64,000 nt of DNA from Arachis hypogaea (GCF_003086295.3 NC_092053.1:89438745-89502744); one strand, 5' to 3'; counted from the first letter of the stretch, positions 9,814-21,895 are shown. The notes: generated by a model from the sequence alone, not told the origin. Made by a program: numbers and translations.

Positions 9814-9831
9814 TGGCGCCGTTGCCGGGGA
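9814..9831 (+). other. Primer-binding site, tRNA-Asp
   Basis: TGGCGCCGTTGCCGGGGA three bases after the LTR end. Confidence 0.9.
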
Positions 9832-9976
9832 TTGCAATGGTGTTGTATTATTGGTTATTGTATATATGTGAATATGTGAATAGCTTGGTTTTTGGATTTC
9901 TTGTTAGTTTTTGCTAGTTTAGGATTTTGTTTCATTATTTTTCTATTAGCTTTTAATTTTATTTTCTCTTTTCACT

Positions 9977-11565
9977 ATGAATTCTCACTTTGGCTATGAG
10001 TGTGATTACAACTATGTTGTAGGAAATGAGAGCTACAATGAAGAAATTCATCAAGGATGGAACAATCAAAGGTGGGAGGAGCCATATGCATATGATCAAT
10101 CCTCTTGGCAACAACCTCCACCAATGCACTATGAAGAAGAGCCATTCTATGATGCATATCAATCCAACGGCTATGGTGAATCTCCTTGTAACTTTCAAGA
10201 ACCACCACCATATGCCTATGAATCATATCCTCAACATAAACCTCAACCACACTCACAAGCCTCCTTTCACCAAACACATCCATATGACCCTAACCCATAT
10301 CCATCCTACCAACCACCTTTTGAACCATATGAGCTATACATGGAACCACCATTCCAATATCAATACTCCCAAGAACCACCTCAATATACACCACCATATC
10401 CTTACCAAGAAGAACCATCTCCCTATTATGAACCCTTTCTCCAAGATAATGAACCCTCTTATCCACTCCAAATCCCAATGGATGAAATCCTTAGCCTTAT
10501 ACTTCAAGGGCAAGGAGAAATACAAAAGGAGACACTAGAATTTGTGGCTACCTTGACCAAGGTAGTAAGCATTTTAGCCTCCTAATGCTTGAGCACTCAA
10601 AGCACTCCCATGGTCACATGTGGAGAATTAGTTGAAAAGCATAGCATGAAGGAGATATTGGAAACTCCGATGGGTGATGAGGGATGCCACTTTGTGTTAG
10701 AACAATTGGAGGAGCCTATGATCATTGAAGAAAAGGAAGAAGTGGTTGAAGACTTAGGAGATCCGAAACCTCCTTGAAACCTAGAGTTAAAGAGAACCTC
10801 TCCAAGAAGATTGAATTTGATGTTGAGGAAGAATGTGCACAACCTCGAAGGCATATTCCATATGAAGACTTGGAAGGAATGAAGCAAGAATTGAGTTCCC
10901 TTGGTGATGAAGATCATGCATCCAATCTTCTTGGTGGTGAATCCTTTGAATTTGAAGAACCTCCTTCTCCCATTAAGATGGAAAGCAATGTGGAGGTAGA
11001 TTTCTCTCAACCTCCCATTTATGATCTGAGTGATGGAGAAGAGTTAGAGAAAATTGATGAACAAAGGATTGAAAGTGAAGACGTTTGTGAAGAGGTGGAA
11101 GTGATCAAGGAAGAACACAAGGGAGTAGAGCTTACAAGCACATTGGAGATACCTCTCCCCAAGCCACCACCATGCATTCTTTCATTCAAGTGGGTAAATT
11201 CCTTATACTTAAGCTTTATTATTCCCCTTTAATATGGTTTGCTTGAGACGGATGGTCAACTTAGACATATTTGTGGCTTTAAGAGTAAAAGGGAGATGGC
11301 TAGTGGTTGGAAACATTATTCTAGGCCCATTATAGTTGCATGTTCAAAGCTTAATTGCAAAGTTTGGTGTAGAGCTAGATTGTTTCGGTCTAGGAGAATG
11401 TTTGGTCACTTTATTGAGAATTCTAAGCTCATGCCACCCAAATGGAATAATGATAATCAACTCAAAGATGGGTGTGGCAACAAGATATGGGATCCGGAAA
11501 TACATGAGGATCAATTTTGGGAGCCCATAATCTATGAAGAACTCATCAAAGCTTGGGAAAATTGA
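9977..11565 (+). pseudogene. Unknown tyrosine/proline-rich then acidic ORF of type C element
   Basis: ATG at 9977 opens 202 codons very rich in Y, P, Q and E (many EPPP and PYxYE blocks), ending in a helix-like stretch with ILSLILQGQGEIQ. TAA at 10583 interrupts; the same frame continues to about 10777. A frame change follows, and 10774-11232 and 11239-11565 lie in another frame separated by one TAA (11230-11232). The second half is acidic (FEFEEPPSP, DLSDGEELEKID) and ends WEPIIYEELIKAWEN. There is no zinc knuckle, protease or polymerase motif. It sits where gag should be, between primer site and post-ORF stem-loop, so it may replace Gag. It appears inactivated by two stops and one frameshift. 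Confidence 0.6.
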
Positions 11566-11657
11566 ACTTGAAGAATGGAGCTTATTGGAAATGCAAGCAT
11601 TGGTGGTTGTTCAAGGATGATTTCAAGCACAAGCCACCTTGATGGAGCTCTCCATAA

Positions 11658-11707
11658 GTCCAACTTAAGGACAATAAACAAAAGTGTTAGGTGGGAGACA
11701 CCCCACC
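11658..11707 (+). promoter_or_regulatory. Conserved post-ORF stem-loop, type C version
   Basis: GTCCAACTTAAGGACAATAA aligns with GTCAAGCTAGTGACAATAAA of type A. It then ends in GGTGGG-AGACAC-CCCACC where the others have GTTGGG-AGGCAA-CCCAAC. Both arms differ, yet the stem is kept. Confidence 0.6.
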
Positions 11708-11913
11708 ATGTAACTCTTTTCATTTTCTCTTTTTTACATATTGGTAATTAGTTTAAATTTATGTTTTTGGTTGATTTGTTGAGTATAATTGGTACTTAGT
11801 ATGTTAAATAAGGTTTTATGGTTTTTTGGTAGTTGTTTTGAGGTTAGAATGCTTGGATTGGTGCAAAAAAAATTAGAAAAAAAATTTTGAAAAAAAAAAA
11901 AATAGAGCACCAT

Positions 11914-12222
11914 CCACGCGTATGCGCACTGTGCGCGTATGCGTGCATCAAGCATTTTCGCCTACCCACACGGACGCGCCATGTACGCGTACGCGTGGAT
12001 TGAGAAATTCCACCCCCAAGCCAAAAACCCGAGAGTTATGCGAACGTTGCGCGCGCATTGTGCCTTTGGCACAAAACAACTCGTGCGTACGCGCACATGA
12101 CGCGTAGCGCCACTCTTGAAATAAGCCATCGACGCGGATGCACCATGTACGCGTACGCGTCGCGTCCATTGCACCACCTCCACGTGCGCGCGCCATGCGT
12201 GCGTAGGCGCGGATGCCCTTCC
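11914..12222. repeat. CpG-rich ACGCGT palindrome cluster
   Basis: Dense ACGCGT, GCGCGC and TACGCGTACGCGT units in otherwise AT-rich DNA, such as CATGTACGCGTACGCGTGG near 11980 and CATGTACGCGTACGCGTCG near 12145. Same core as the palindrome at 523-542. Confidence 0.75.
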
Positions 12223-12333
12223 TTCAACACATCTCTTTTCTTTTCCTCTTTCCATTTCTTTCTTTCCCCTTTCTTCTTCCCTTCTTCTACCCCTCATCCA
12301 ACACTCCCAAACACCATTGATGACCATTTATTT

Positions 12334-12384
12334 TAGTTAACTAATTAGTTAGTTAGTTAGTTGATTAGTTAGTTTTAGTTAGTT
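12334..12384. repeat. TTAG microsatellite
   Basis: Irregular run of TTAG/AGTT units with interruptions (TTAACTAA, TTGATTAG). Low complexity only. Confidence 0.8.
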
Positions 12385-13813
12385 TTCATTTCATTTTCTC
12401 TTTTTCATTGTAAGTGTTGGATTGTTATTCTTGTTTACCATATATTGCTACTTATTGTTGAGGTTATATTTTACTACCTAGTTTTAAGTTTTTCATGCTT
12501 ACCTTTTAAGAATACCAAGTGATGAGAATTGCCCTTGAGCTTGTAACTCTTCTTGCATTGCATGATTTGGCCACCATATGATTTGAACCTTATTCTTTGA
12601 TTAGGCAATCTCTTGACATTGGATGGTGTGCATTTACCTTAATGCATTGTATTTCACGATCATATGCATCTATATGCTTATAGCTTGAATGCCTTCATGC
12701 TTCTTTAATGCTTGTTTTACCTTACAAGTTTACTTAGAGCATCTCAAGCACACTAGGATAAGTGAAGTGCATGCTTCTTTTGTGACATCGCTTTTTATGC
12801 TAGTGTGTGTTCTAAAAGGCGCCTAATTTAGAATTCACACACTCATTTGTCATTATTGTCACACTAATTCACTCACTCAATTCTAGTGATTTGTACCTCA
12901 TTCCCAACAATGTATGCTTCCTTGCTTTTGTATTTTCTCATCTTATGGTGTTATATTTTTATTTTTCATGATTAATGCACCACAAGCAAAAATGAAAGCG
13001 GAAGAAAGAACACACAGCAACCGGTTCGTACCCCCTAGCTCATCTTTGAATGCACCGAGGATGGTGCAATCTTCAAGTGTGGGGAGGTCGTCCGACCAGT
13101 CGGCGATTTTGGGTGACAAATTTCTAATCTCAACACTTTTGCATTTCATTTTAGGTTTTTAGGATTTTTTATTGCATTTTCTTAATTTTGCATATATATA
13201 CATAATAAGTTTAGTCAAAATAATGAGGTTTTTCAAGAATTCTATATATAGGGCACCAATTGATTTGAGTGAAAACTTTTCATAGAACTTGCTTGAATTA
13301 TACATATATTGTGGATCATGTTTTGAGCTAAGACCACAAGCAAGTGAGATTTGAGCCTAATGGTGTGGTTACATCTTATAACCACTTATTTTCCTTCTTG
13401 TGTGCATTATTCTCTTTTTATGATTGTAATCTTTGATTTGTTTGATTCTTTATGTCCATTATTTTGTGTATTCATGCATTTATATGATTGAGGCCATCAT
13501 TTTATTTAGCTCGCTTACCCAAATAGCCTTACCTTTTATCTTCCATTATTAGCCAATTTGAGCCTACGATTAATCCACTTGTTCTTAATTTAGCACATTA
13601 CAAGCCTTAAAGCGGAAAATAATAAATGTCCTTATTTGGATCTTTGATTAGCTTAGGGTAGAGTGTGTGTATCATTCAAGTGTGGGGACCTTGGGACATT
13701 GGGGGAATAAAAGGGTAGTTTTATATTTTTATTGAAATTATTGGGAATTGGGTACGTGCTCATGTATTGATAAAATGTATAGACCTTATGCATTGATGTT
13801 CTTGTATATAGTT

Positions 13814-13941
13814 TGAAAGAAAGAAAAAAATGATGAGAAAAAAAAATAAAAAGAAAAAGAAACAAAAAGAAGAGCATGGAAAAGAAAAGAAAAAAATAGA
13901 AAAAGAAAGAAACAAATAAAAAGAAAGAAATAAAAAGGGGA
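13814..13941 (+). repeat. A/G purine tract
   Basis: About 128 bases almost wholly A and G on the sense strand. Its complement produces spurious F-rich ORFs. Comparable sense-strand purine tracts occur in the 3' regions of A, B, E1, F and N. Confidence 0.75.
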
Positions 13942-14595
13942 CAAAATACCCCAAGCAAAGCTCAATAAGGGTCAATGCATAAGTGTTGTGAAATGAAAAG
14001 GAAATGCATGAGTATGTGAAAAAGTGAGAAAAATGGGTAGTTAGGTTAGCTTTAAAATTGTATAGGATGTCATAGGTTAGGTGGAAAGTTTAAGCGTATC
14101 AAAGATTCAAATTTTAAGCTCACTTGACCAAATATGCATCCTACCTTGACCCTAGCCCTATTACAACCAATGAAAAGACCTCATGATAGGTGTATGCATA
14201 CATGAAATAAATGTTGATTGTTAGAAGAAAAACAAATCTTGGAAAACATGATTAGGGGAGAATTGAGTGAATCAACCCTAAACACTTGAGCGAATAGAGT
14301 GCAAACACATCTGGTGAGGGTTTGATGCTCAATTACATGTTTTCACCTACGATCATCATTCTTCATGCAAGTTTGTAAAAATATTTAATAGCTCAATTCA
14401 ATTGTGGTTTAGCATGGTTGCCAATACCTTTAGCCCTTGTGCATATATGCTTCTTGGACATTGATTTATTTTGGCCAAGCAATTGCATTCATATAGATAG
14501 TTGCATATAGGTAGATTGCATTTAGTTACTTTACATTGAATAAATGTTGATGCCCTTTGCTTTCTCTTGGTTTAAGCATGAGAACATGCTTGGTT

Positions 14596-14610
14596 TAAGT
14601 GTGGGGAGGT
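14596..14610 (+). other. Polypurine tract, type C
   Basis: TAAGTGTGGGGAGGT directly before the LTR start TGATAAACCC, identical to 71-85. Confidence 0.8.
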
Positions 14611-16114
14611 TGATAAACCCCATATTTAGGGTTTATCTTGTGTTGAATTTAGAGGGTTTTATCATCTTTTCCCACATTTATCCAATGAAATAGCATGGTT
14701 TTATAACTTCTCCTTTAATTGTGCTTAAGAGTGAAAACATGCTTTTTAGGTCTTACAATAGCTAAATTTAATTTACCTTGATTCCATTAGGTGCCTTGAT
14801 ATGTTTGTTAAGTGATTTCAGATTTGGGAGGCAAGATTGGATCAAAGAAATGAAGGAAAAGCATGTAAAATTGGAGAACTCATGAAGAAATGAAGGAATC
14901 GCAAAAGCTGTCAAGCCGACCTCTTCGCACTTAATCGACCATAACTTGAGCTACAGAGATCCAAATGACGCGGTTCCAGTTGCGTTGAAAAGCTAACATC
15001 TGGGGTTTGAAATGATATAAGATTTGCCATAGTTGCATCACGTTTAGAGGGGCGTGCACGCAGCGATTTGCACGTGATTCATTAAAAGAAAATTAGTGGC
15101 CAGCGAATTCTAAGGCATTTTGGGCCCAATCCAACTCATTTCTAATGCTATTTGACCCAAGGATTAAAGAGGGATGAGACATCTAGTCATTAGTTTAGTT
15201 TTATTTTAGTTTTCACATGCTTTTAGTTAGTTTCTAGAGAGAGAAGCTCTCTCTTCTCTCTAGAATTAGGAGTAGGTTAGATCTAGATTAGGAATTCTTA
15301 GTTCTATGTTTAATTCATACTTTGATTTACTTTTCCTTTATCAATTCTTCTTCTTCTACCATTCCTCTCTCCAGTTTAGCATTTAATTCATGTAATTCTC
15401 TACTTTGATGTTGATGCATCTTTGTTCTTCCATTTTTATTTTAATGCAATTTATGTTTTCATGTTCCTTTATTGTTCATTTGATTTGTTGTTGTTTAATT
15501 TCTTGCAATTGAGTAGTGTAGATTTACTTTCCTTGCACTCTTTACTATGCTTTCCTTTTATGCCTTTCAAGTGTTTGATAAAATGCTTGGTTGGATTTTA
15601 GAGTAGAATTTTGTGCTCTTGGCTTGGGAAGGTAACTTAGGAACTCTTGAGTTACTAATGTACAAGTGATTGACGATTGGGAGCCATTAACGCTAGATCT
15701 CACTAATTGATTTGGTGGAGAACTAGGACTTATGGTCTTGGATTGACATAGCTCACTTGACTTTCCTTTATTAGTTAGGGATTAACTTAGTGGGGTTGGT
15801 CGTTAGTGATTAGGATAGAGATCCTTGACCACCAAACCTTGCCAAGGCCTTTTTGTTATTTGAATTTCATTTCCATTTACTTTTCATGTTTCTTATCCAA
15901 AAACCCCAAAATACTTCATAACCAATAACAAGACACTTCATTGTAATTCCTAGGGAGAACGACCCGAGGTTCAATACTTCGGTTTATAAATTTAGGAGTT
16001 TGTACTTGTGACAAACAATCTTTTGTATGAAAAGATTATTGATTGGTTTAGAAACTATACTTTACAACAAGACTTCATTTGAGAATTTCTAAACCGTTAA
16101 AAGTCTAATCATCA
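14611..16114 (+). repeat. 3' LTR of type C element (1,504 bp)
   Basis: TGATAAACCC to CTAATCATCA. It opens with an inverted repeat (GATAAACCC/GGGTTTATC) and contains the CCGAGGT/ACTTCGG hairpin at 15964-15982. A short deletion relative to the 5' LTR lies near 15800, where GTTGGTC runs directly into GTTAGTGATT. Confidence 0.9.
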
Positions 16115-16912
16115 AGGTCCATGAGTGGGCTCTCTTGCTTGCTCCATCCTTTTCTTAGTGATGGGCTTGTCCTCATCAATGAGGATGTCTTCGTCTATGT
16201 CAATTCCAGTTGAATTGCAGAGGTGACAAATTAGATGAGGGAAGGCTAACCTTGCCAAAGTAGAGGACTTGTCCGCCACCTTGTAGAGTTCTAGGGATAT
16301 AACCTCGTGAATTTCTACTTCCTCTCCATTCATGATGCTATGGATCATGATAGCCCGGTCTATAGTAACTTCAGACCAGTTGCTAGTGGGAATGATTGAG
16401 CGTTGGATGAACTCCAACCATCCTCTAGCCACTGGCTTGAGGTCAAGCCTTCTTAGTTGAACCGGCTTCCCTCTTGAATCTCTCTTCTATTGAGCGCCTT
16501 CCACACAAATGTCCATAAGGACTTGGTCCAACCTTTGATCAAAGTTGACCCTTCTAGTGTAGGGCCATGCATCTCCTTGCATCATTGGCAAGTTGAATGC
16601 CAATCTTACATTTTCCAGACTGAAATCTAAGTATTTTTCCCGGACCATTGTAAGCCAATTCTTTGGGTCCAAGTTCACACTTTGATCATGGTTTTTAATG
16701 ATGCATGCATTAGCATAGAACTCTTGAACCATTAAGATCCCGACTTGTTGAATGAGGTTGGTGAGAATTTTCCAACCTCTTCTTCGAATCTCATGTCGGA
16801 TCTCCGGACATTCAGTCTTTTTGAGCTTAAAGGGAACCTCGGGGATCACCTTTTTCTTTGCCACAACTTCATAGAAGTGGTCTTGATGAACTTTTGAGAT
16901 GAATCTCTCCAT
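16115..16912 (-). pseudogene. Putative plant transposon protein domain (Transposase_32-like), interrupted
   Basis: One frame in two pieces: 16487-16912 (from MERFISKVHQDHFYEVVAKK to DICVEGAQ) and the part below 16487, separated by one TAG at 16487-16489. It then runs into type C LTR at 16114, so the C-terminus is lost. The pattern (FYANA, NWLTMVREKYLDFSLENVRL, then ARLAFPHLICHLC) is that of the domain Pfam calls a putative plant transposon protein, common in legume LTR elements; assignment is from memory. It lies downstream of gag-protease where an envelope-like ORF sits in Athila. Its role is unknown. Confidence 0.55.
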
Positions 16913-17463
16913 CTCCCATGACTCAGAGGTGGAAGCTTTTGCCTTCTTTTCCTCTTTTTAGAGGTTTCTTTGGCCTTAGGTGCTATAAATGGTTATGGAA
17001 AAACAAAAAGTGACACTTTTACCACACCAAACTTAAAAGGTTTGCTCGTCCTCGAGCAAAAGAAGAAAGAAGTGAGTAAAAGAAGAAGAAAATGGAGGAG
17101 ATGGAGGTTGGTGTAGGTTCGGCCAAGTTGGAGAGAAGTGTGTATGATGTGGGAAAATAAAGGTGGTGAAGGGGGTATTTATAGGGTGAGAGAGAGGGGG
17201 GTTTCCGTGTATTAGGGGTTGGGTTTGGGAGGGAAAGTATTTGGATTTGAATTGTGAGGTTGGTGGGGTTTTTGGGGAAGAGTGGGTGGAGGTGATTGGT
17301 GAAGATGTGATGGGGAAGAGAAATGGAGGTGATTGGTAAGGGGTATTTGGAAAAGGGTGTTATGGAAAGGTGTGAAGAGGAGAGGGAGAGAGTTGAGGTA
17401 GGTGGGGATCCTGTGGGATCCACAGATCCTGAGGTATCAAGGATTTCTCATCTCTGCACCATG
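16913..17463 (-). other. Spacer upstream of the transposon-domain ORF
   Basis: Holds a CACCAAACTTAAAAGG motif near 17022 (sense TAAGTTTGGTG) and long purine-rich plus-strand runs (17050-17400). The latter give a spurious low-complexity minus-strand ORF. Ends with GGATCCTGTGGGATCCACAG near 17405. Confidence 0.5.
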
Positions 17464-17717
17464 TTGGCGTGTAAATGCCCCTTGGAGTGCCAATCCTGAC
17501 GTTAAACGCCAGGTTGCTGCCCATTTCTGGCGTTTAACGCCAGCTTTTCTTCCCTTTCTGGCGTTAAACTCCAGCTTGTTGCCCTTTTCTGGCATTAAAC
17601 GCCAGTCTAGTGCCCTTTTCTGGTGTTAAACGCCCAGAATGGTGCCAGACTGGGCGTTTAACGCCCATTCTGCCATCCTTATTGGCGTGTAAACGCTAGT
17701 AAGCTCCTCCTCCAGGG
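17464..17717. repeat. GGCGTTTAACGCC hairpin array, element D
   Basis: About seven short inverted repeats built on CTGGCG-TTTAA-CGCCAG and variants (GGCGTTAAAC, GGGCGTTTAACGCCC), closed by CTCCAGGGTGTG at 17710-17721. A further pair lies at about 20868-20955. Equivalent arrays are in N (30361-30550) and, in other sequence, in A and F LTRs. Confidence 0.8.
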
Positions 17718-17847
17718 TGTGCTATTTTTAATGTTATTTTTCATTCTGTTTTTTGCTTTTTCAGTTGTTTTTGTGACTTCACATGATCATCAACCTAAAG
17801 AGAATATAAAATAACAATGGAAAATAAATAGATATAATTGAATAAAA

Positions 17848-17893
17848 TTGGGTTGCATCCCAATAAGCGCTTTTTTAATGTCAATAGCTTGAC
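17848..17893 (-). promoter_or_regulatory. Conserved post-ORF stem-loop
   Basis: Minus-strand GTCAAGCTATTGACATTAAA ... AAGCGCTT then TTGGG-ATGCAA-CCCAA, starting just after the gag-protease stop (17903-17905). Confidence 0.65.
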
Positions 17894-17902
17894 AGTGGGC
17901 TC

Positions 17903-20168
17903 TCATGGAGCCTCACAGATACTCAGAGCATGATGATGGCCTCCCAACAACTTAGAGTTTGAACGTGGGGGCTCTGTTTGACTCTGCTTTGAGAGAAGCT
18001 TTTCATGCTTCCTCTCCATGGTTACAGAGGGAGATCCTTGAGCCTTAAACACAAGGTAGTCCTCATTCACTTGAAGGACCAACTCTCCTTTGTCAACATC
18101 AATCACAGTTTTTACTGTGGCTAGGAAGGGTCTACCAAGGATGATGGAATCATCTATATTCTTCCCAGTTTCCAGGATTATGAAATCAGCAGAGATGTAC
18201 ATCCTCTACAAGTCCATAAGCCTGTTTCCTTGAATTGTCTGCCATCTCTAGTGAGATTCTTGCAGCTTGTATCTCAAGGATCCCTAGTTTCTCCATTATA
18301 GAGAGGGGCATGAGATTTATACTTGACCCCAGATCGCACAGAGCCTTCTCAAAGGTCATGGTGCCTATGGTACAAGGTATTAGGAACTTTCCGGGGTCCG
18401 GTTTCTTTTGAGGTAATTTCTGCCTAACCAAGGTATTCAGTTCATTGATGAGCAATGGAGGTTCATTCTCCCTAGTCTCATTACCAAATAACTTGGCATT
18501 CAGCTTTATGATTGCTTCAAGATACTTAGCAACTTGCTCATCAGCAATATCTTCATCCTCTTTAGAGGAAGAATACTCATCAGAGCTCATAAATGTCAGA
18601 AGTAGGTTCATTAGAATCTCTATGGTCTCTATATGAGCATCAGATTCCTTTGGTTCCTCATTAGGGAATTCCTTGGAGGCCAGGGGACGTCCATTGAGGT
18701 CTTCCTCAGTGGAAATCACTGCCTTTCCCTCCTCTATGCATTCGGCCATGTGGGACGTGTTTATGGCCTTGCACTCTCTCTTGGTATTCTCTTCTGTATT
18801 GCTTAGGAGAGCACTAGAAGGGAGTTCAGTAACTTTTTTACTCAGCTGACCCACCTGTGCCTCCAAATTTCTAATGGAGGACTTTGTTTTAGTCATGAAA
18901 CTTAGTATGGTTTTAGATAAATCAGAGACTATGGCTGCTAAGCTAGAGAGACTCTGGTCAGAATTCTCTGTCTATTGTTGAGAAGATGATGGAAAAGGCT
19001 TGCTATTGCTAAACCTATTTCTTCTACCATTATTGTTGTTGAAGCCTTGTTGAGGCTTCTATTGGTCCTTCCATGAGAAATTTGGATGATTTCTCCATGA
19101 AGGATTATAGGTATTTCCATAGGGTTCTCCCAAGTAATTCACCCCTGCTATTGCAGGATTCTCAGGATCATAAGCTTCTTCTTCAGAGGAAGCCTCCTTA
19201 GTACTGCCTGATGCAGCTTGCATTTTAGATAGACTCTGAGAAATCATATTGACTTGCTGAGTCAATATTTTGTTCTGAGCCAATATGGCATTTAGAGTAT
19301 CAATCTCAAGAACTCCTTTCTTCTGAGTTGTCCCATTGTTCACAGGATTTCTTTCAGAAGTGTACATGAATTGGCTATTTGCAACCATTTCAATGAGTTC
19401 CTGGGCTTCTTCAGGCGTCTTCTTCAGATGAAGAGATCCACCAGCAAAGTTGTCCAATGACATCTTAGACAGTTCAGATAGACCATCATAGAATATGCAT
19501 ATGATGCTCCATTCTGAAAGCATGCCAGGAGGACACCTTCTGATCAATTGCTTGTATCTTTCCCAAGCTTCATAGAAGGATTCGCCTTCTTTCTGTCTGA
19601 AGGTTTGGACTTCCACTCTAAGCTTACTCAATTTTTGAGGTGGAAAGAACTTTGCCAAGAAGGCATTGACCAGCTTTTCCCAAGAGTTTAGGCTTTCTTT
19701 AGGTTGTGAGTCCAACCATGTCCTAGCTCTGTCTCTTACTGCAAAGGGGAAAAGCATAAGTCTGTAGACCTCAGGGTCAACCCCATTGGTCTTGACAGTG
19801 TCACAGATTTGCAAGAATTCAGCTAGAAACTGATGAGGATCTACCAATGGAAGTCCATGATACTTGTAATTCTGCTGCATCAGAGAAACTAATTGAGGCT
19901 TAAGCTCAAAGTTATTTGTTCCGATTGCAGGAATTGAGATGCTCCTTCCACAGAAGTCAGAAGAGGGTGCAGTGAAGTCACCAAACATCTTCCTTGTATT
20001 ATTGGCATTGTTGTTATTTTCGGCTGCCATGTCTTCTTCCTTTTCGAAAATTTCTGTCAGATCCTCTCCAGAGAGTTGTGCTTTAGCTTTTCTTAGCTTC
20101 CTCTTCAAGGTCCTTTCAGGTTCAGGATCAGCTTCAACAGGAATACCTTTGTCTTTGTTTCTGCTCAT
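17903..20168 (-). pseudogene. gag: gag-protease, degraded
   Basis: ATG at 20166-20168 opens MSRNKDKGIPVEADPEPERT. Gag core (NNFELKPQL, LQICDTVKTNGVDPEVYRLM, YEAWERYKQL) spans about residues 85-260. Two TAG stops in the same frame lie at 19059-19061 and 18972-18974. A deletion of about 23 nt near 18197-18200, relative to the N element, shifts the protease frame. The active site ALCDLGSSINLMP is still readable, and ILGRPFLAT lies in the last piece (17903-18202). No CCHC knuckle is seen. Non-functional as it stands. Confidence 0.8.
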
Positions 20169-21895
20169 ATGAAAGAGAAGAGAACAAGAAAGTATGGAAT
20201 CCTCTATGTCACAGTATAGAGATTCCTTGAGGTGTCATAGAAAATAGGAACAGAGGGATGAGGTAGGTAGGTAAGAATTCGAACATATGAAGAAGGAGAG
20301 ATAGTCCGAATTGCTAATTGAGGAGGAGTGTAGTCCTTAAATAGAAAAAGGTGAGAAGGAAGAAGAATTTTCAAAAACAAAATTAAAAATTTAAATTAAT
20401 TAAAAGGAATTTTGAAAAAGTGGTTGATGGTTTTCAAAAATTAATAATGAGAAAGTGGTCAAGTGATTTTGAAATTAGCAATCAAAGAGATATGATTGAA
20501 AATTATTTTGAAAAAGATGTGATTGAGAAGGTATGATTGAAAAACAATTTGAAAAGATTTTAAATTAATGATATGATTGGAAATTAATTACTTGGCTAAC
20601 AAGAAATTTAAAAGATATGATTCTAAAATTCAAATATTAAATCTTTCTTAATAAGCAAGTAACAACTTGAAATTTTTTAACCAAATCATTAATTGTAGCA
20701 AGGATTTTCGAAAATATTGAAAAATAATTTAAAAGATTTGATTTTAAAAAAGATATGATTGATAAGAGAGGATGTGAAAAAGATAAGATTTTGAAAATTT
20801 AGTTTTAAAACTTTCAAAATTGAAAGAGATTTGAATTGAAAACAAAATTACCTCCTTGCTGCTATCCTGGCATTAAACGCCCAGCCAGGTACCCTGGCTA
20901 GCGTTTAAACGCCAGTTTTGCTTCTTCAATGGGCATTTTGAACGCCCAGCTTTTTCTATGTAATTCCTCTGCTGCATGTTCTGAATCTTCGATTCTCTGT
21001 GCTATTGACTTGGAAAGATATATTTTTGAATTTTTAATGATAAGAGAGAAAAACAATAGAATGAAATTAAACATGAAAAACTAAGGTTAAATAAACAATG
21101 CATGCAAGAACACGTTTTTGAAAATTTATCAGGAAAACAAAGACATGCAAGACACCAAACTTAGAAGTTTGTATACTAGGGACAATAACAATTTGAAAAT
21201 GCATATGAAAAATAACAAAAGACACAAAACACGAGAATTTAAAGATCAGACCCAATAAAATCACCAAGAACGACTTGAAGATCATTGAAGAACCTAATGC
21301 ATATATTCAAAAAATACAGGAACATTAAAAAATTAAAAACATGTAAGACACCAAACTTAGAATGTGACACTAGACTCAAAAAAGAAACATAAATTAAATT
21401 TTTTTTTATTTTTGTGATTTTATTAAAAATATTTTTTTGTATTTTTCGAAAATTATTTGGAAAAAGAAAGATAAGAATTTCAAAATTTTTAATACGAATT
21501 CCAAGAATCATGCAATGTTAGTCTAAAGCTCCACTCCAGGAATTAGACATGGCTTACTAGCCAGCCAAGCTTTCAGTGAAAGCTTCGGTCCAAAATACTA
21601 GACATGGCCAATAGCCAGCCAAGCTTTAGCAGATCATTACATTCAACAGCAAGATTGATAGAAATCAACAAGCTCTTATGATGATAAGTTAAAACCTCGA
21701 TCCAAAAGATTAGACATGGCTTCACAGCCAGCCAGACTTCAACAGATCATCATGAAACTCTAGAATTCATTCTTAAAAATTCTGAAGTCATAGAATAATT
21801 TTTTTTTGAGAATTTTTTTAAAAATAAAAAACTTAAAAATAAAATTACCTAATCTGAGCAACAAGATGAACCGTCAGTTGTCCAAACTCAAACAA
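20169..21895 (-). other. Long 5' leader of element D
   Basis: About 1.7 kb between primer site and gag with no supported ORF. It is dominated by TTTTGAAAAAGAT and TTTTCGAAAA-type low-complexity sequence. It carries two CACCAAACTTAGA motifs (near 21150 and 21350) and several GACATGGCTT...AGCCAGCCAAGC units (21548-21745). The N leader (33068-34942) is homologous. Confidence 0.65.

Larger units (their letters stand above)
11708..14595 (+). other. Type C long non-coding 3' region
   Basis: No supported ORF over about 2.9 kb. It contains CpG-rich palindromes (11914-12222), a TTAG microsatellite (12334-12384), purine-tract look-alikes CAAGTGTGGGGAGGT (13074-13088) and CAAGTGTGGGGACC (13677-13690), and a long A/G tract (13814-13941). 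The rest looks featureless and AT-rich. Confidence 0.65.
8663..16114 (+). mobile_element. Type C non-autonomous LTR element, 5' LTR truncated
   Basis: Partial 5' LTR to 9810, primer site 9814-9831, one broken unknown ORF (9977-11565), a long non-coding 3' part, polypurine tract 14596-14610 and a full 3' LTR 14611-16114. The right end lies exactly at an LTR terminus within element D, so C probably inserted into D. The left side was later lost by a deletion into element A. Confidence 0.8.

Noticed and set aside
10026..10538. Overlapping H/N/M-rich ORF in another frame
   Set aside because: Shadow of the tyrosine/proline-rich ORF at 9977, which has the ATG and the expected position.
13653..13975. 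Minus-strand ORFs rich in F and L (a membrane protein?)
   Set aside because: Complement of an A/G purine tract; the hydrophobic look is a composition artefact.
17019..17423. 134-codon P/S/T-rich minus-strand ORF
   Set aside because: Complement of purine-rich low-complexity DNA; no conserved counterpart in N (30000-30240) beyond composition.
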